Assembly (NCBI GenBank): GCA_018644665.1
Contig: JABGQA010000088.1
Coordinates: 94,034-158,033, forward strand
Length of the DNA stretch: 64,000 bases
Source of the DNA: Candidatus Poribacteria bacterium
Lineage (GTDB): Bacteria; Poribacteria; WGA-4E; GCA-2687025
Direction: 5' to 3'
Shown: positions 63,544 through 64,000 of the stretch, piece after piece
How the letters are laid out: each line of letters starts with the position of its first letter
Numbering within the stretch: position 1 is the stretch's first letter
The notes under the pieces: generated by a model
Databases searched by the model: none
The model's input: the letters and a program-made list of their open reading frames with translations, nothing else
What the model was told of the DNA's origin: nothing
Program-made: the position numbers and the translations under genes

Positions 63544-63967
63544 GTAGGCACACCTCTCTGAATCTGTCGCATTCCCCAGGCGCCTCGGCGCCGAGGTCGG
63601 CTGCCTATAGGGCGCGCGATCGCAGTCTACGCGCCGTTCCCCGGGGACTCCTCCTCTATCATAGCGCATAACGGCGGACTATGTGTATTGCATGTCTCCG
63701 TGCTTGAAAACGGGGATGTCCACGCTTGCCACATTGTGTGCGCGTGGGGGCCACGTCACCCGTCAACCCGCGGAAACCCAGGGGGATTCCCGTCTCGGGC
63801 AGGTAGGCGCCGGGAGCGGCGAGACGGCGCTCCAGGATGGGAGGCGGCTCCACATCACCGGGAGTCGTGCACGGTGCCCGTTTGCGGGGCGCCAGACATT
63901 CCCCGCGCCGACCCGCTCCGCTATGATGCGTGATGCCACGCGACACTCGGCAGACGGAGGACGACCG
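63544..63967. other. Divergent intergenic region
   Basis: 424 bases between the leftward ferredoxin and the rightward sulfatase start. It has a TATGAT-like hexamer on the minus strand near 63660 that may belong to the ferredoxin promoter, though no good -35 is present. No ORF accepted. Confidence 0.45.
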
Positions 63968-64000
63968 TTGAGCGCACGCCCGAACGTCATCGTATTCTTC
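63968..64000 (+). CDS. Sulfatase N-terminus, cut by right edge
   Basis: Only 11 codons are present: TTG start, then SARPNVIVFF, the standard opening of secreted or cytoplasmic sulfatases (RPNVIVFF followed by the metal Asp, beyond the window). GGAGG lies 7 bases before TTG 63968. The call rests on this short motif. Confidence 0.55.
   Translation, partial: MSARPNVIVFF

Noticed and set aside
1..64000. tRNA, rRNA, CRISPR arrays and insertion sequences
   Set aside because: I looked for T-loop-like GGTTCGAAT, repeat-spacer patterns and transposase motifs. The only T-loop-like match (near 20138) lies within degP and has no cloverleaf.

Overview
The window is high-GC bacterial chromosome with many protein genes and no rRNA, tRNA or CRISPR that I could find. 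The gene mix points to a Candidatus Poribacteria-like organism or a close relative: several phytanoyl-CoA dioxygenase family genes, two Gfo/Idh/MocA oxidoreductases, sulfatase-like hydrolases, a uroporphyrinogen-decarboxylase-like gene, a PcRGLX/YetA-like polysaccharide lyase, a DUF6784/6785-type membrane protein, a PorV/PorQ-type outer-membrane protein, and a large secreted protein ending in a 'NYPNPFNPETWIPF' FlgD-like C-terminal domain. This placement is inference from gene content; no marker gene was compared. LolA, PorV and heptose-type genes indicate a Gram-negative envelope.

Layout. 1-11 kb: an ECF sigma factor (cut by the left edge), a TPR lipoprotein, a sugar-binding-like lipoprotein, a glycosyltransferase-TPR protein, and a tandem duplication of a unit made of an ECF-sigma/ankyrin fusion gene plus a PhyH dioxygenase. 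One copy of each partner has decayed. 11-19.5 kb: a minus-strand housekeeping block (zapA, a fused indolepyruvate:ferredoxin oxidoreductase overlapping aroE, recN, nadK, a DedA-family gene). 19.6-24.7 kb: degP/htrA with a near-consensus promoter and a palindromic repeat pair inside its leader, then catabolic genes (Gfo/Idh/MocA, enolase superfamily, PhyH). 24.8-31 kb: a tightly packed minus-strand run mtaB, rpe, PASTA protein, fmt, with another oxidoreductase and an ABC ATPase upstream. 31-36 kb: a 1560-residue secreted protein with six repeats of about 117 residues. 36-41 kb: thpR, pgsA, rimO, lolA and an unknown coiled-coil gene.

40.6-48 kb is an accessory region with gene remnants, two paralogous small lipoproteins, a TPR protein, a purple-acid-phosphatase-like enzyme, an endonuclease/exonuclease/phosphatase lipoprotein, a cupin and a CBM9-like secreted protein. 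48-53.6 kb: a lyase-like protein, a sulfatase-fold hydrolase with Thr at the nucleophile position, and a UroD-like gene. 53.7-64 kb: rpmG (48 residues), moaB, a large membrane protein, a PorV-like protein, a thioredoxin-fold/TPR gene with an in-frame UGA, rfaE2, a serine hydrolase, a TauE/SafE permease, arsA, a ferredoxin and the start of a sulfatase.

The most notable item is the gene at 57447-58667. A TGA replaces the expected first Cys of a thioredoxin-type WASWCxC motif, the same frame continues for about 230 codons, and a hairpin with bacterial-SECIS geometry follows the TGA. I read it as a selenoprotein. Also worth attention are the sigma/ankyrin fusion and its duplication scar, and the palindromic repeats inside the degP signal-peptide region.
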